In this document: one piece after another, positions 28,768 to 36,146 of the stretch | Layout: each line of letters starts with the position of its first letter | Position numbering within the stretch: the stretch's first letter is position 1 | Made by a program: the position numbers and the translations under genes | Assembly: GCA_028282785.1 (NCBI GenBank) | Contig: JANQHE010000002.1 | Span: 62,001 to 126,000, forward strand | Length of the DNA stretch: 64,000 nucleotides | Reading direction: 5' to 3' | From: Bacteroidales bacterium | Lineage (GTDB): Bacteria; Bacteroidota; Bacteroidia; Bacteroidales; UBA12077 | Notes under the pieces: model-generated | What the model was told of the DNA's origin: nothing | Database searches by the model: none | The model's input: the letters and a program-made list of their open reading frames with translations, nothing else

Positions 28768-29340
28768 CTATTTTATTTTTTCAACAAAATTATCTTTTAA
28801 AATGTACTTTTCCTTACTTTCCGGACAAATTCCAATCCCATTTTCATCAAATTTCAATCGGTGTCCATACTCACTCATCCAACCGATTTGTTTTCCGGGA
28901 TTTCCTACAACCAAAGCATATGGCTTAATTTTTTTTGTTACTACCGTTCCTGCACCAATAAACGCAAATTCTCCTATATCATTACCGCAAACGATTGTTG
29001 CATTGGCTCCTATTGATGCACCTTTTTTCACAACAGTTCGTTCATATTGACCTCTTCGTATAATTGCTGATCTGGGATTAGTAACATTCGTAAATACCAT
29101 AGAAGGCCCTAAAAAAACATCATCCTCGCAAATAACTCCGGTATAAATTGAAACATTATTTTGAACCTTTACATTATTTCCCAAAATAACATCAGGTGAG
29201 ATTACAACATTTTGTCCAATATTACACTTATCCCCAATAACACAATTTTTCATAACATGTGAAAAGTGCCAAATCTTGGTTCCTTCTCCTATTTGACACC
29301 CTTCGTCTATTACAGCAGTTTCATGAGCAAAGTAGTCCAT
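28768..29340 (-). CDS. wbpD: UDP-GlcNAc3NA 3-N-acetyltransferase (WbpD/WlbB, hexapeptide)
   Basis: 190 residues with a left-handed beta helix from CQIGEGTKIWHFSHV on, continuing CVIGDKCNIGQNVVISPDV, IYTGVICEDDVFLGPSMVFT, NPRSAIIRRGQYERT and GASIGANATIVCG. The FSHV histidine and the NPRS loop are distinctive for WbpD/WlbB enzymes, which acetylate the 3-amino group of UDP-2-acetamido-3-amino-glucuronate. Close to the 4-epimerase (6 bp) and separated from its WbpE partner by the HEPN-MNT pair. Confidence 0.92.
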   Translation of the reverse strand: MDYFAHETAVIDEGCQIGEGTKIWHFSHVMKNCVIGDKCNIGQNVVISPDVILGNNVKVQNNVSIYTGVICEDDVFLGPSMVFTNVTNPRSAIIRRGQYERTVVKKGASIGANATIVCGNDIGEFAFIGAGTVVTKKIKPYALVVGNPGKQIGWMSEYGHRLKFDENGIGICPESKEKYILKDNFVEKIK

Positions 29341-29354
29341 TATCTAATATTTTT

Positions 29355-29813
29355 CTATGATTTTTTAAATAAAGCCTGACAATAAGATTTAGTAGAATTT
29401 ATAATCTCCATCAATTTTGGAGCAAACAAAAATGTTTCTTTAAAGATATTTTTAATATCTTCCATAACATATTCATGTGTTATTTCATTTCTTAAATCTT
29501 TTATCCGACGAATTTCATCAACACTTTTAAACAACCTTCTTTTATGAGCACGGTTCACAACATCTATCATGGTTCCATAACTTTCAAATTCCACAGCATC
29601 AATACTCCTAAAAACCTTTTGGATTAGGATGTCTACTACTCTTGCATACCGACTTGTAAGTGTTTCAAAAATATCGAACTCATCAGCAGTATAATTCTCT
29701 TTTATTCCAATTTCAGAACATTTTTTATAAGACCTGTTAAACCAAGAAAGTGCATCATCAAGAATATCAAGATTCTCTTTTAAATTAGCAATATAATCCT
29801 TTTGATTTCTCAT
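29355..29813 (-). CDS. HEPN (HepT-like) RNase toxin of a HEPN-MNT module
   Basis: 152 residues, all-helical. The HEPN catalytic motif R-x4-H appears as RNEITHEY (Arg108, His113, Tyr115), followed by a final helix. In the HepT-MntA systems the HEPN protein is an RNase toxin that is silenced by the nucleotidyltransferase through adenylylation of the Tyr in R-x4-H-x-Y; that Tyr is present. It lies 18 bp after the MNT gene in the same transcript. The module interrupts the wbpE-wbpD gene order, as mobile toxin-antitoxin pairs often do. Confidence 0.8.
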   Translation of the reverse strand: MRNQKDYIANLKENLDILDDALSWFNRSYKKCSEIGIKENYTADEFDIFETLTSRYARVVDILIQKVFRSIDAVEFESYGTMIDVVNRAHKRRLFKSVDEIRRIKDLRNEITHEYVMEDIKNIFKETFLFAPKLMEIINSTKSYCQALFKKS

Positions 29814-29831
29814 TTTCAGTTCATTTAAGAA

Positions 29832-30113
29832 TTACAATAAAATAGCATTCTCCAATGCAATGCGAACGAATGGTTTTTTATCATCTTTAGCAAAGATCAT
29901 ATCTATTTTTTGCTCTCCTATTTTTTTATACAACTGAACTTTTATCTTTAATTTATCACTAAAGCTAAGCTTTTGACTAAAAATCAGCAAATCAATGTCT
30001 CCTCCTCTTTTACAATCATCCGTTCTCGAACCATAAAGCCAAACCTTTGCCTCTGAATCAAAGGATTCAATTGTTTCTTTTATAGCTGATATTTCCTCTT
30101 CTTTTAATCGCAC
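29832..30113 (-). CDS. MNT-type minimal nucleotidyltransferase antitoxin
   Basis: Ninety-three residues from a GTG at 30113 (MRLKEEEISAIKETI). The polymerase-beta-type motif reads LYGSRTDDCKRGGDIDLLIF, with the two metal-binding aspartates in DID, and a second acidic strand in KIDMIFA. An in-frame ATG at 30176 would lengthen the protein by 21 residues and overlap wbpE by 35 bp; homologues as I recall begin near MRLKEEE, so I prefer the GTG. Expected role: AMP transfer to the HEPN toxin encoded 18 bp downstream. Confidence 0.78.
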   Translation of the reverse strand: MRLKEEEISAIKETIESFDSEAKVWLYGSRTDDCKRGGDIDLLIFSQKLSFSDKLKIKVQLYKKIGEQKIDMIFAKDDKKPFVRIALENAILL

Positions 30114-30141
30114 AGAAAGTTCCGTTCTGTAATTAATTGTA

Positions 30142-31266
30142 TTAACCAAATAAAAAATCTCTGATCGAAGATACAATAAATTCCTGCTCTTCTCTAGTTA
30201 TTTCAGTATGAATAGGTAAAGATAAAACTGTTTTTGATAACTTTTCGGTTACAGGAAAAGTTCCGCCCGCATCTTTTATATATGCTTTCTGCTTATATAA
30301 TGGAACAGGGTAATAAATCATTGTTGGAATACCTTTTTCCTTTAAAAAGTTTTGTAATTCATTTCTGTTAACTTTCTCATCCAATACAATCGTGTATTGA
30401 TGATACACATGACTACTATATTTAGCGACTTGAGGTATTCTTATTTTTTCTATATGCTGTAATAATTCATTATAGTTATCTGCTGCTTTCTGTCTAGCCA
30501 GAGAATATTCATCAAGATACTTTAATTTAACATCAAGAATGGCAGCTTGTATACTATCCAATCTTGAATTACAACCTATAATATCGTGGTGATATTTAAT
30601 ACTTTGTCCATGATTAGCAATCATTTTAGCTATTTTTGCCAGTTCACTGTCTCCAATAAACATTGCACCACCATCGCCATAACAACCTAGATTTTTTGAA
30701 GGAAAAAAAGAAGTTGTACCAATATCTCCAATTGTACCAGCTGTTGCAGTTCTTTCATCCGAAAAAGTATAAGTTGCTCCAATAGCTTGAGCAGTATCCT
30801 CAATTATAAAAAGCTTATACTTAAGTGCAATTTTCATAATTTCTTCCATATCTGCACATTGTCCATATAAATGAACCGGCACAATTGCTTTTGTTTTTGA
30901 GCTAATCTTTTCTTCAATTTGATTAACATTTATGGTAAAAAAATCAGGATCAACATCAACAAAAACAGGTTCTAACCTCAGAAGGGCAATTACTTCCGCT
31001 GTTGCCACATAAGTATGAACCGGCAAAATAACTTCATCTCCTGGTTTTAAACCAAGAGCCATTAGTGCTATTTGCAATGCATCAGTACCATTTGCACATG
31101 GAATAACTTTAACACCTTCCAAATAATTTGAAAGATTTGATGCAAATTCCTGAACTTTAGGCCCATTTATAAAAGCTGTAGAATCTATTACTTTTTGAAT
31201 CTCGGAATTTATTTCTTCTTTGATTTTTTCATACTGACCTTTAAGGTCAACCATTTGTATTTTCAT
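30142..31266 (-). CDS. wbpE: UDP-2-acetamido-3-oxo-glucuronate aminotransferase (WbpE/WlbC)
   Basis: 374 residues, DegT/DnrJ/EryC1 PLP enzyme. IQMVDLKGQYEKIKEEI at the start is typical of WbpE; NGTDALQIAL binds the phosphate; EDTAQAIGA and SFFPSKNLGCYGDGGA hold the Asp and the PLP lysine. It transfers an amino group from glutamate to C3 of UDP-3-keto-GlcNAcA, between WbpB and WbpD. It is the first intact sugar gene after the rny terminator, so transcription of the 31 kb minus-strand block may begin near here; I found no convincing promoter. Confidence 0.92.
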   Translation of the reverse strand: MKIQMVDLKGQYEKIKEEINSEIQKVIDSTAFINGPKVQEFASNLSNYLEGVKVIPCANGTDALQIALMALGLKPGDEVILPVHTYVATAEVIALLRLEPVFVDVDPDFFTINVNQIEEKISSKTKAIVPVHLYGQCADMEEIMKIALKYKLFIIEDTAQAIGATYTFSDERTATAGTIGDIGTTSFFPSKNLGCYGDGGAMFIGDSELAKIAKMIANHGQSIKYHHDIIGCNSRLDSIQAAILDVKLKYLDEYSLARQKAADNYNELLQHIEKIRIPQVAKYSSHVYHQYTIVLDEKVNRNELQNFLKEKGIPTMIYYPVPLYKQKAYIKDAGGTFPVTEKLSKTVLSLPIHTEITREEQEFIVSSIRDFLFG

Positions 31267-31358
31267 TCCAACATTTATTATAAAAAATTTAGATATTCAT
31301 TAAAATTTATTTTTAGTTGCTAGTATTTTGTTACGTGTTAACCAATTTTCCTATACAT

Positions 31359-31380
31359 ACCTGCATGCCGCAGGCAGGTT
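31359..31380. repeat. REP-like GC-rich palindrome, copy A
   Basis: ACCTGCATGCCGCAGGCAGG followed by TT. Arms ACCTGC and GCAGGT are inverted. It stands out from the AT-rich surroundings and lies within the C-terminal codons of the broken S23-like gene. Confidence 0.6.
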
Positions 31381-31559
31381 GAATAAATTTATTTATTTTC
31401 TTTCCTAGAATATCATATTCGTTTATAAATTTCGTTAGAGGATTATCCTGAAAATGAATATCATTAATCACATTAAGTTGTAAAATGGTTTTATCGCAAA
31501 AATTTTGAGAATATGTTAAAAATCTAATAAAATCATCTTTATATCTTTTTCTTCCATGT

Positions 31560-31578
31560 CCTTGCCTCGCTGGCAGGT
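31560..31578. repeat. REP-like GC-rich palindrome, copy B
   Basis: CCTTGCCTCGCTGGCAGGT, an imperfect inverted repeat (CCTTGCC / GGCAGG) related to copy A. It is inserted in frame into the S23-like core between AY and RKRYK. Confidence 0.6.
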
Positions 31579-31797
31579 AGGCCTCCACAATGGTATCTTT
31601 TACACTCTCACTTGACCTTCTTACCTGGCTACCTTGTTCGTAGATTTCATATTTTGGCAAGGTTAAACTCATTTTATGAATTTTAATTGCTGATTTATAA
31701 GCCATTTAATAAATCTCTAAGTCCCTATAACTTTTCATATTCTCCTTAAACTTTAACAAGAAACCTGCAACAAGTAACAGATAACAAATTGTAAAAA

Positions 31798-31827
31798 TAA
31801 AAAAAAGCCCCAATAAAATCAGGGCTT
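31798..31827 (-). terminator. Rho-independent terminator of rny
   Basis: On the minus strand AAGCCC (31827-31822), an 11-base loop and GGGCTT (31810-31805) are followed by a run of T. It lies about 20 bp after the rny stop and separates the RNA-metabolism genes from the polysaccharide block. Confidence 0.85.
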
Positions 31828-31848
31828 AACAATTATTTATTGTAATCT

Positions 31849-33420
31849 CTATTTTGCATAGTTAATCGCTCTTGTTTCCCTGATTACCGTAATTTTTATC
31901 TGGCCAGGATACGTCATTTCATTTTGGATTTTTTGCGAAATCTCATATGATAATTTCTCGGCATCCTCATCGCTCACTTTTTCACTTCCCACGATTACTC
32001 GCAGCTCTCTTCCCGCTTGTATCGCATAAGTTTTCATTACACCCGGATGTTGCAATGCCAAATCTTCCAAATCTTTTAACCTTTTGATATAAGACTCTAC
32101 GACCTCTCGACGAGCTCCTGGCCTTGCACCAGAGATAGCATCACATACCTGAATAATTGGAGATAACAATGAAGTCATTTCAATTTCATCGTGGTGAGCT
32201 CCAATTGCGTTACATACCTCTGGTTTCTCTTTATATTTTTCTGCTATCTTCATTCCAAGAATAGCATGTGGCAATTCTGGTTCATCATCCGGTACTTTAC
32301 CTATGTCATGCAACAAACCTGCTCTCTTAGCTAATTTTGGATTAAGTCCTAATTCTGATGCCATGATCGCTGATAAATTTGCAACTTCACGAGAGTGTTG
32401 CAATAGGTTTTGTCCATATGATGAGCGGTATTTCATTTTACCAATTAATCGAATAATTTCCGGATGTAAGCCATGAACACCTAAATCAATCGCTGTTCTT
32501 TTTCCAACCTCAACAACTTCTTCCTCGATTTGTTTTTGGGTTTTTTGAACAACTTCTTCAATTCTTGCCGGATGGATTCTACCATCGGTAACAAGTTGGT
32601 GAAGAGCTAATCTTGCAATTTCTCTACGTACAGGATCAAATGCCGATAAAATAATTGCCTCAGGTGTATCGTCAACAATAATCTCCACACCAGTAGCAGC
32701 TTCTAAGGCACGTATATTTCTTCCTTCACGGCCAATAATGCGTCCTTTGATTTCATCATTATCAATATTAAATACAGTAACAGAATTTTCAATTGCAGTT
32801 TCAGTTGCAACACGCTGAACAGTTTGTACAACAATTCGTTTTGCTTCCTTATTAGCTGTCATCCTGGCCTCTTCCATAATCTCATTAATTTCTGACATAG
32901 CTTCAGTTTTAGCTTCTGCTTTTAAAGACTCAATCAATTGATTTTTAGCATCTTCAGCTGAAAGCCCGGATATTGCTTCCAATTGCTCTACCTGCTGTTT
33001 GTGCATTTTCTCTAACTCTTCGCTTTTTTTCTCAACCAAATCCATTTGCACCTGCAGATTCTCACGAATTACTTCAGTTTCCTTTCTTTTTCGTTGATTT
33101 TCTTCAATCTTTTGGGAAAGTGAAATCTCTTTTTGTTTAAATTTATTTTCAGCTGTGATTAATTTATTTGATCTTTCATTAATCTCCCTTTCGTGCTCAC
33201 CCTTTAATTGAAGAAATTTTTCTTTAGCCTGAAGAATTTTGTCTTTTCTTATCACCTCAGCCTCGGCTTCTGCTTCTTTAATTATCTTTCTGCTTTTGGA
33301 CTTTAGAGCTTTATCCCATAAAAAATAAGACATAAACCCTCCAATAACCAAAGCAGCAGAAGCAGCAATAATTCCAATTATTGCTACCGACATTGCTCCA
33401 AATATTGTTGAAATAATCAT
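31849..33420 (-). CDS. rny: Ribonuclease Y
   Basis: 523 residues, standard length. Domain order: an N-terminal membrane anchor (about 8-35, ending [10 protein letters not shown]), a long charged coiled coil (about 42-175), a KH domain ([20 protein letters not shown], about 234-253) and an HD domain with the [10 protein letters not shown] metal site (about 365-374). It starts mRNA decay by endonucleolytic cleavage at the membrane. It follows zapA and the 6S RNA on the same strand and ends in a clear hairpin terminator. Confidence 0.97.
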   Translation of the reverse strand: MIISTIFGAMSVAIIGIIAASAALVIGGFMSYFLWDKALKSKSRKIIKEAEAEAEVIRKDKILQAKEKFLQLKGEHEREINERSNKLITAENKFKQKEISLSQKIEENQRKRKETEVIRENLQVQMDLVEKKSEELEKMHKQQVEQLEAISGLSAEDAKNQLIESLKAEAKTEAMSEINEIMEEARMTANKEAKRIVVQTVQRVATETAIENSVTVFNIDNDEIKGRIIGREGRNIRALEAATGVEIIVDDTPEAIILSAFDPVRREIARLALHQLVTDGRIHPARIEEVVQKTQKQIEEEVVEVGKRTAIDLGVHGLHPEIIRLIGKMKYRSSYGQNLLQHSREVANLSAIMASELGLNPKLAKRAGLLHDIGKVPDDEPELPHAILGMKIAEKYKEKPEVCNAIGAHHDEIEMTSLLSPIIQVCDAISGARPGARREVVESYIKRLKDLEDLALQHPGVMKTYAIQAGRELRVIVGSEKVSDEDAEKLSYEISQKIQNEMTYPGQIKITVIRETRAINYAK

Positions 33421-33445
33421 ATTTATATTTTATTAATTATATATT

Positions 33446-33641
33446 AAAAAACCCGTATTATTTTCTCCAATTCTCTAAAAACCCCAGATTAACATGGGTG
33501 GAGCTGCTATTCGAATTCGGCCATCCCCTGTTCCCGAAGGAATTCCGACAAGTCGGAATGGGGCCCGCCCTCAATCAAATAAGCTTTACTCCAATTTGTA
33601 AAGTGTTGAGTTTCACAGACATTAAAGAAATAATACGGGCA
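33446..33641 (-). ncRNA. ssrS: 6S RNA (candidate)
   Basis: On the minus strand, CCCGTATTATTTC (33639-33627) can pair with GAAAATAATACGGG (33465-33452) to form a long closing stem, followed at once by six T. Between them are an open region, a short hairpin on its 3' strand (ACCC/GGGGT, near 33479-33496), and a long interrupted terminal stem (GGAG/CTCC, CCCC/GGGG, with hairpins ATTCCGAC-TT-GTCGGAAT and TTCC-TTCG-GGAA). About 195 nt with closing stem, central bubble and terminal stem is 6S RNA architecture, and the gene lies directly after zapA, a neighbour of ssrS also in Gammaproteobacteria. 6S RNA binds the housekeeping RNA polymerase and acts as a promoter mimic. Confidence 0.82.
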
Positions 33642-33668
33642 AAATCGTAATTATATTTTAAAGAACGT

Positions 33669-33962
33669 TTAGTATTCTCTTTTTAGAAATTCATTTAATT
33701 CGTTATCCAACTCTTTTAATTCTTCCAAAACAGGTGATGCTTCTATATTTGTGTCACACTCAATAACCTTAATTACATATTGCAAAGCTGCCATAGCCAA
33801 AAAATCTTGTGTATCTTTATCAGTATATCGTTGTTTATACTGCAAGACTTTCTCGTTTATCATTTTTGCTGCCTTACGAATCTTTTCTTCATCTTTTCTA
33901 TCTATTTTAAGTGGATAATATCTATCAGCAACATTAACCCTTATTGATAATTTATCTTCCAT
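33669..33962 (-). CDS. zapA: Cell division protein ZapA
   Basis: 97 residues: SIRVNVADRYYPLKIDRKDE (globular head) then a helix pair with INEKVLQYKQRYTDKDTQDFLAMAALQ, the hallmark of ZapA. It cross-links FtsZ filaments at the division ring. Preceded (14 bp) by a coiled-coil gene and followed by the 6S RNA and rny. Length is normal. Confidence 0.92.
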   Translation of the reverse strand: MEDKLSIRVNVADRYYPLKIDRKDEEKIRKAAKMINEKVLQYKQRYTDKDTQDFLAMAALQYVIKVIECDTNIEASPVLEELKELDNELNEFLKREY

Positions 33963-33976
33963 TATCTATTCAGATT

Positions 33977-34276
33977 CTATCTGTTTAAAAGAGCAATACA
34001 TTTGTCGATCTCCCGCACAATTCTATTTATCTTTATTTTTGCATCGTGACTATCGCCCGTAGATGCTACAAGACTTTTTGCTAATTTAAGTTTATTATGT
34101 TTATTTTTCAAAAAGTCAAGTTCCGCTTCTTTATTTTTTAGTTGAGTATTATAATCTTCTATCTGTTTCTTTAGTTCAGTATTTTCAGCTTTTAAATTAT
34201 TGTACAAAGATAATAACTTTTTAACCTTATCCTTTAAAGTAATTAAAATATCTTTTTGTTCAACTTCCATAAACAT
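33977..34276 (-). CDS. Coiled-coil protein upstream of zapA (ZapB-like position)
   Basis: 99 residues, almost entirely helical: a heptad-rich segment from about 10 to 70 (LKDKVKKLLSLYNNLKAENT, LKKQIEDYNTQLKNKEAEL) and a short C-terminal helix (INRIVREIDKCIALLN). Small coiled-coil proteins in this position before zapA are common in Bacteroidota. A role at the division septum alongside ZapA is inferred from context only. Start may be the second Met (MEVEQK), 6 bp in. A TAnnTTTG box stands just upstream. Confidence 0.75.
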   Translation of the reverse strand: MFMEVEQKDILITLKDKVKKLLSLYNNLKAENTELKKQIEDYNTQLKNKEAELDFLKNKHNKLKLAKSLVASTGDSHDAKIKINRIVREIDKCIALLNR

Positions 34277-34292
34277 TTATTAAAAGCAAAGG

Positions 34293-34300
34293 CAAAATTA
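34293..34300 (-). promoter_or_regulatory. Bacteroidota-type -7 box before the zapA operon
   Basis: Minus strand TAATTTTG fits TAnnTTTG; a T-rich -33 region (TTTT) lies about 19 bp upstream. The predicted transcript start is only about 10 bp before the coiled-coil gene. Confidence 0.45.
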
Positions 34301-34363
34301 ATATAGCTGTTGTTATTTTAAAAATATAAATTCCTTATTTTTATTATAAAACAAATTAAATTT

Positions 34364-34371
34364 TAGTTTTG
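34364..34371 (+). promoter_or_regulatory. Bacteroidota-type -7 box before the M23 peptidase gene
   Basis: TAGTTTTG fits TAnnTTTG, 50 bp before the ATG at 34421. The -33 element is weak. It is divergent from the zapA promoter in the same 144 bp gap. Confidence 0.4.
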
Positions 34372-34420
34372 TTATTTAAAACATACATGCTAATTAACCT
34401 GTATAAATTTATATAAAATA

Positions 34421-36136
34421 ATGCAATATAAAAAGTTCGGTTTAATAATTTACTTTATTTCAGTATTTTCATCTACATTTGGTCAAAACAATAATCAAAA
34501 TATAAATTTTGCATCTCCAGTTGATATACCAATATTTTTATCGGGTAATTTTGGAGAAATAAGATCAACGCATTTTCATGCCGGTATAGATATTAAAACT
34601 CAGGGAGTTATCGGAAAGAAGATTTACGCTGTTGAGGATGGGTTTATATCGCGAATTAAAATTTCAATTAACAGCTATGGAAAAACGATTTACATAGCTC
34701 ATCCAAACGGGTACACTACAGTTTATGGTCATTTAAATCATTTTACTCCTGAAGTAGATAATTTTGTTAAAACTCTTCAATACCAAAATGAAGAGTTTGA
34801 AATAAATTACTTTCCAAAGCAAAACCAATTCATTGTAAAAAAAGGTGATCTTATCGGATTTTCCGGAAATACGGGAAGTTCTCTTGGCCCTCATTTACAT
34901 TTTGAAGTTCGCGAAACTAATAATCAAATCCCTGTTAATCCTTTACTCTTTAATTTCGATATTGAAGATAAACTACCTCCTGTTTTATATAATTTTGTTA
35001 TTTACCCTTTGGGCAGGTCAAGCCATGTTAACCAAAGTAAACAAAAGAAAAGCTTTAAACTCAAGAAGCATAATGGAACTTACTTATTAGCAGATACAAA
35101 TCAAATTTATTTATCTGGGCAAATTGGATTTGGCATTGAAATGTATGATTATCTGGATGGTTCAAAAAATCGTTGTGGAATCCATACTTTATCTCTATTA
35201 ATTGACAGTACTTTAATATACCAACATACTTTAGATAAATTTTCATTCTACGAAGCTGGTTTTGTAAGAGGGCATATCGATTATGCAGAAAAAGTAAAGT
35301 CAAAAAAAACCATTCAGAAAATGTTTATATCTCCAAATAATAACTTAAGTATTTATAAAGCTAATAAAAACAATGGAATATTTACTTTTCAGGATGATAC
35401 TACTTACAAAATAAATCTTATAGTAACCGATACTCATGGTAATAAATCAGAATTAAGCTTTTATATAACCGGAAAAGAACCGAATATTGAGTTTAATGAA
35501 CTAATCTCAGGTAATGGAAAATTAATGAATTGGGATCAGGAAAATTTTTATGAAAATGAAGAAATTAAAGTTCAAATACCCGAAAAGGCATTGTTTGATA
35601 CAATAAATTTTAAATATTCAATAAAAGAGCCCGAATTTAAAGCTTTTTCTAATTTACATCGTGTACATAACATATACACACCTGTATTAAAACCATATTC
35701 ACTTACTATTAAAACTAAAAATCTACCTGGTGAATTAAAAGAGAAAGCATTTATTGCCGAAATTCAAGATGACAAAATAAATTCTATCGGAGGGAACATA
35801 ATAAACGGACATATTGTAGGCCAAGCAAAATTATTTGGTGATTTTGTTGTTTTGGTTGATACCGTGTCGCCCGTCATTAAACCATTATCTGATTTTAGTA
35901 ATCTAAAAAGAGAAGTAATAAAGTTTAAAATTACTGATAAATTAACCGGTATTAAATCATTTAACGGTTACGTAGATAATAAATGGGTTCTTTTCGAATT
36001 TGACAAAAAAAATGATTTACTATTTTATACTATTGATAAGGAAAGGATTGAAAGAGGAATTGAACATGAACTGGAATTATTTGTAATTGATAATGTGGAT
36101 AATATATCAACCTATTATACAACGTTTTATTGGTAA
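34421..36136 (+). CDS. M23-family peptidoglycan endopeptidase (secreted)
   Basis: 571 residues. A signal peptide (about 1-21: LIIYFISVFSSTFG then QNN) is followed by the LytM/M23 domain: HFHAGIDI with zinc ligands His53 and Asp57, VYGHL with His104, and GPHLHFEV with His158 and His160 (160 the ligand). All catalytic residues are present. The remaining about 380 residues are beta-rich and unrecognised (IgG-like repeats possible; LFVIDNVDN near the end). It should cut peptide cross-links in the periplasm or act as a cell separation factor. Possibly co-transcribed with the next two genes (10 bp and 3 bp gaps). Confidence 0.9.
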   Translation: MQYKKFGLIIYFISVFSSTFGQNNNQNINFASPVDIPIFLSGNFGEIRSTHFHAGIDIKTQGVIGKKIYAVEDGFISRIKISINSYGKTIYIAHPNGYTTVYGHLNHFTPEVDNFVKTLQYQNEEFEINYFPKQNQFIVKKGDLIGFSGNTGSSLGPHLHFEVRETNNQIPVNPLLFNFDIEDKLPPVLYNFVIYPLGRSSHVNQSKQKKSFKLKKHNGTYLLADTNQIYLSGQIGFGIEMYDYLDGSKNRCGIHTLSLLIDSTLIYQHTLDKFSFYEAGFVRGHIDYAEKVKSKKTIQKMFISPNNNLSIYKANKNNGIFTFQDDTTYKINLIVTDTHGNKSELSFYITGKEPNIEFNELISGNGKLMNWDQENFYENEEIKVQIPEKALFDTINFKYSIKEPEFKAFSNLHRVHNIYTPVLKPYSLTIKTKNLPGELKEKAFIAEIQDDKINSIGGNIINGHIVGQAKLFGDFVVLVDTVSPVIKPLSDFSNLKREVIKFKITDKLTGIKSFNGYVDNKWVLFEFDKKNDLLFYTIDKERIERGIEHELELFVIDNVDNISTYYTTFYW

Positions 36137-36146
36137 AACTTAAATT

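Larger units (their letters stand above)
31331..31738 (-). pseudogene. Four-helix-bundle (S23-like) protein gene with a nonsense codon and two palindromic inserts
   Basis: The 124-codon frame 31331-31705 carries the S23 family core (QVRRSSESVKDTIVEAY, KRYKDDFIRFLTYSQNFCDKT). The usual family N-terminus is present upstream: ATG at 31738, after AAGGAG, encodes MKSYRDLEIY, but the eleventh codon is TAA (31708-31706), where homologues have a sense codon. The core is also split by an eight-residue insert (LPARQGHG) made by a GC-rich palindrome-like element at 31560-31578, and a second such element at 31359-31380 encodes QPACGMQV near the end. Probably a decaying copy; a shortened product from the ATG at 31705 is possible. 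Confidence 0.8.

Noticed and set aside
29832..30176. Longer MNT start at the ATG 30176
   Set aside because: This would overlap wbpE by 35 bp and add 21 residues not expected in the family; the GTG at 30113 gives the usual N-terminus.
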